Origin: Actinomyces sp. Marseille-P3109
Lineage (GTDB): Bacteria > Actinomycetota > Actinomycetes > Actinomycetales > Actinomycetaceae
Length of the DNA stretch: 64,000 bases
Direction: 5' to 3'
NCBI RefSeq assembly: GCF_900323545.1
Contig: NZ_OOHN01000008.1
Location: forward strand, 329,941 to 393,940
In this document: one piece after another, positions 63,963 to 64,000 of the stretch
Position numbering within the stretch: the stretch's first letter is position 1
How the letters are laid out: each line of letters begins with the position of its first letter
Made by a program: the position numbers and the translations under genes
The notes under the pieces: generated by a model
Seen by the model: the letters and a program-made list of their open reading frames with translations, nothing else
Told to the model about the DNA's origin: nothing
Databases searched by the model: none

Positions 63963-64000
63963 TCATCCGGTGATCTCGAACCGGCGGTCCTCCAGGCAAC
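63963..64000 (-). CDS. C-terminal end of a gene entering from the right edge
   Basis: Minus strand reads CLEDRRFEITG then TGA, ending 13 bases before the next start. Consistent with the tail of a gene beyond the window, but too short to identify. Confidence 0.35.
   Translation of the reverse strand, partial: CLEDRRFEITG

Overview
The window is high-GC, densely coded actinobacterial DNA. It fits an oral Actinomyces-type organism: many GTG starts, the mismatch endonuclease NucS, LuxR- and OmpR-type two-component systems, an actinobacterial ATP synthase operon followed by a DUF2550-like gene, a levansucrase and fructan hydrolase pair, and a surface protein with an LPLTG sortase signal. The genus is an inference from gene content. 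I see no rRNA, tRNA or CRISPR array.

Layout. 1-5309: an ABC-2 export system divergent from a histidine kinase/response regulator pair, with palindromic operator candidates between them. 6084-13558: metabolic genes (two alpha/beta hydrolases, a GH3 glycosidase with permuted domains, a CMD-family protein, an SDR oxidoreductase, a methyltransferase). 13559-17752: a small defence island with a modification-dependent McrBC system, a Doc toxin-antitoxin pair and a tiny cationic peptide gene, bordered and interrupted by copies of a GGGGACAT repeat. 17791-25228: a cytoplasmic alpha-amylase, then (minus strand) a two-component system followed by a binding-protein/permease/ATPase importer. 25410-31738: DJ-1/PfpI, small membrane proteins and a PspC-type envelope-stress module (PspC protein divergent from a PspC-kinase and its regulator; the kinase 5' end looks frameshifted). 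31790-42044: a rearranged Sua5/YrdC gene, a WecA/TagO-type transferase and the complete atpI-like/atpBEFHAGDC cluster plus a DUF2550-like gene. 42527-46559: nucS, a winged-helix (YcaQ/AlkZ-like) gene, nagA and a DinB-like gene.

46844-52225 is an accessory block of visibly lower GC: a decayed IS3-family element, a gene fragment cut by it, a TetR-MFS-'ABC-class ATPase' operon and a decayed second TetR gene. 52377-58326 is zinc and one-carbon biology: purU; a set of zinc-free ribosomal protein paralogues (L36, L31, S14, L33, L28) divergent from a CobW-like protein lacking a Walker A motif, with a Zur-like box between them; then glyA-folD behind a recognisable ZTP riboswitch. 58367-63949: a membrane-anchored GH32 fructanase converging on a secreted GH68 levansucrase, an LPLTG-anchored 'choice-of-anchor L' protein, and a small membrane protein.

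Most notable signals: the repeat-bordered defence island with its peptide gene, the scrambled 5' half of the Sua5 gene, the Zur-type ribosome-remodelling cluster with its degenerate CobW protein, the ZTP riboswitch, and operator-like repeats next to all three two-component systems.
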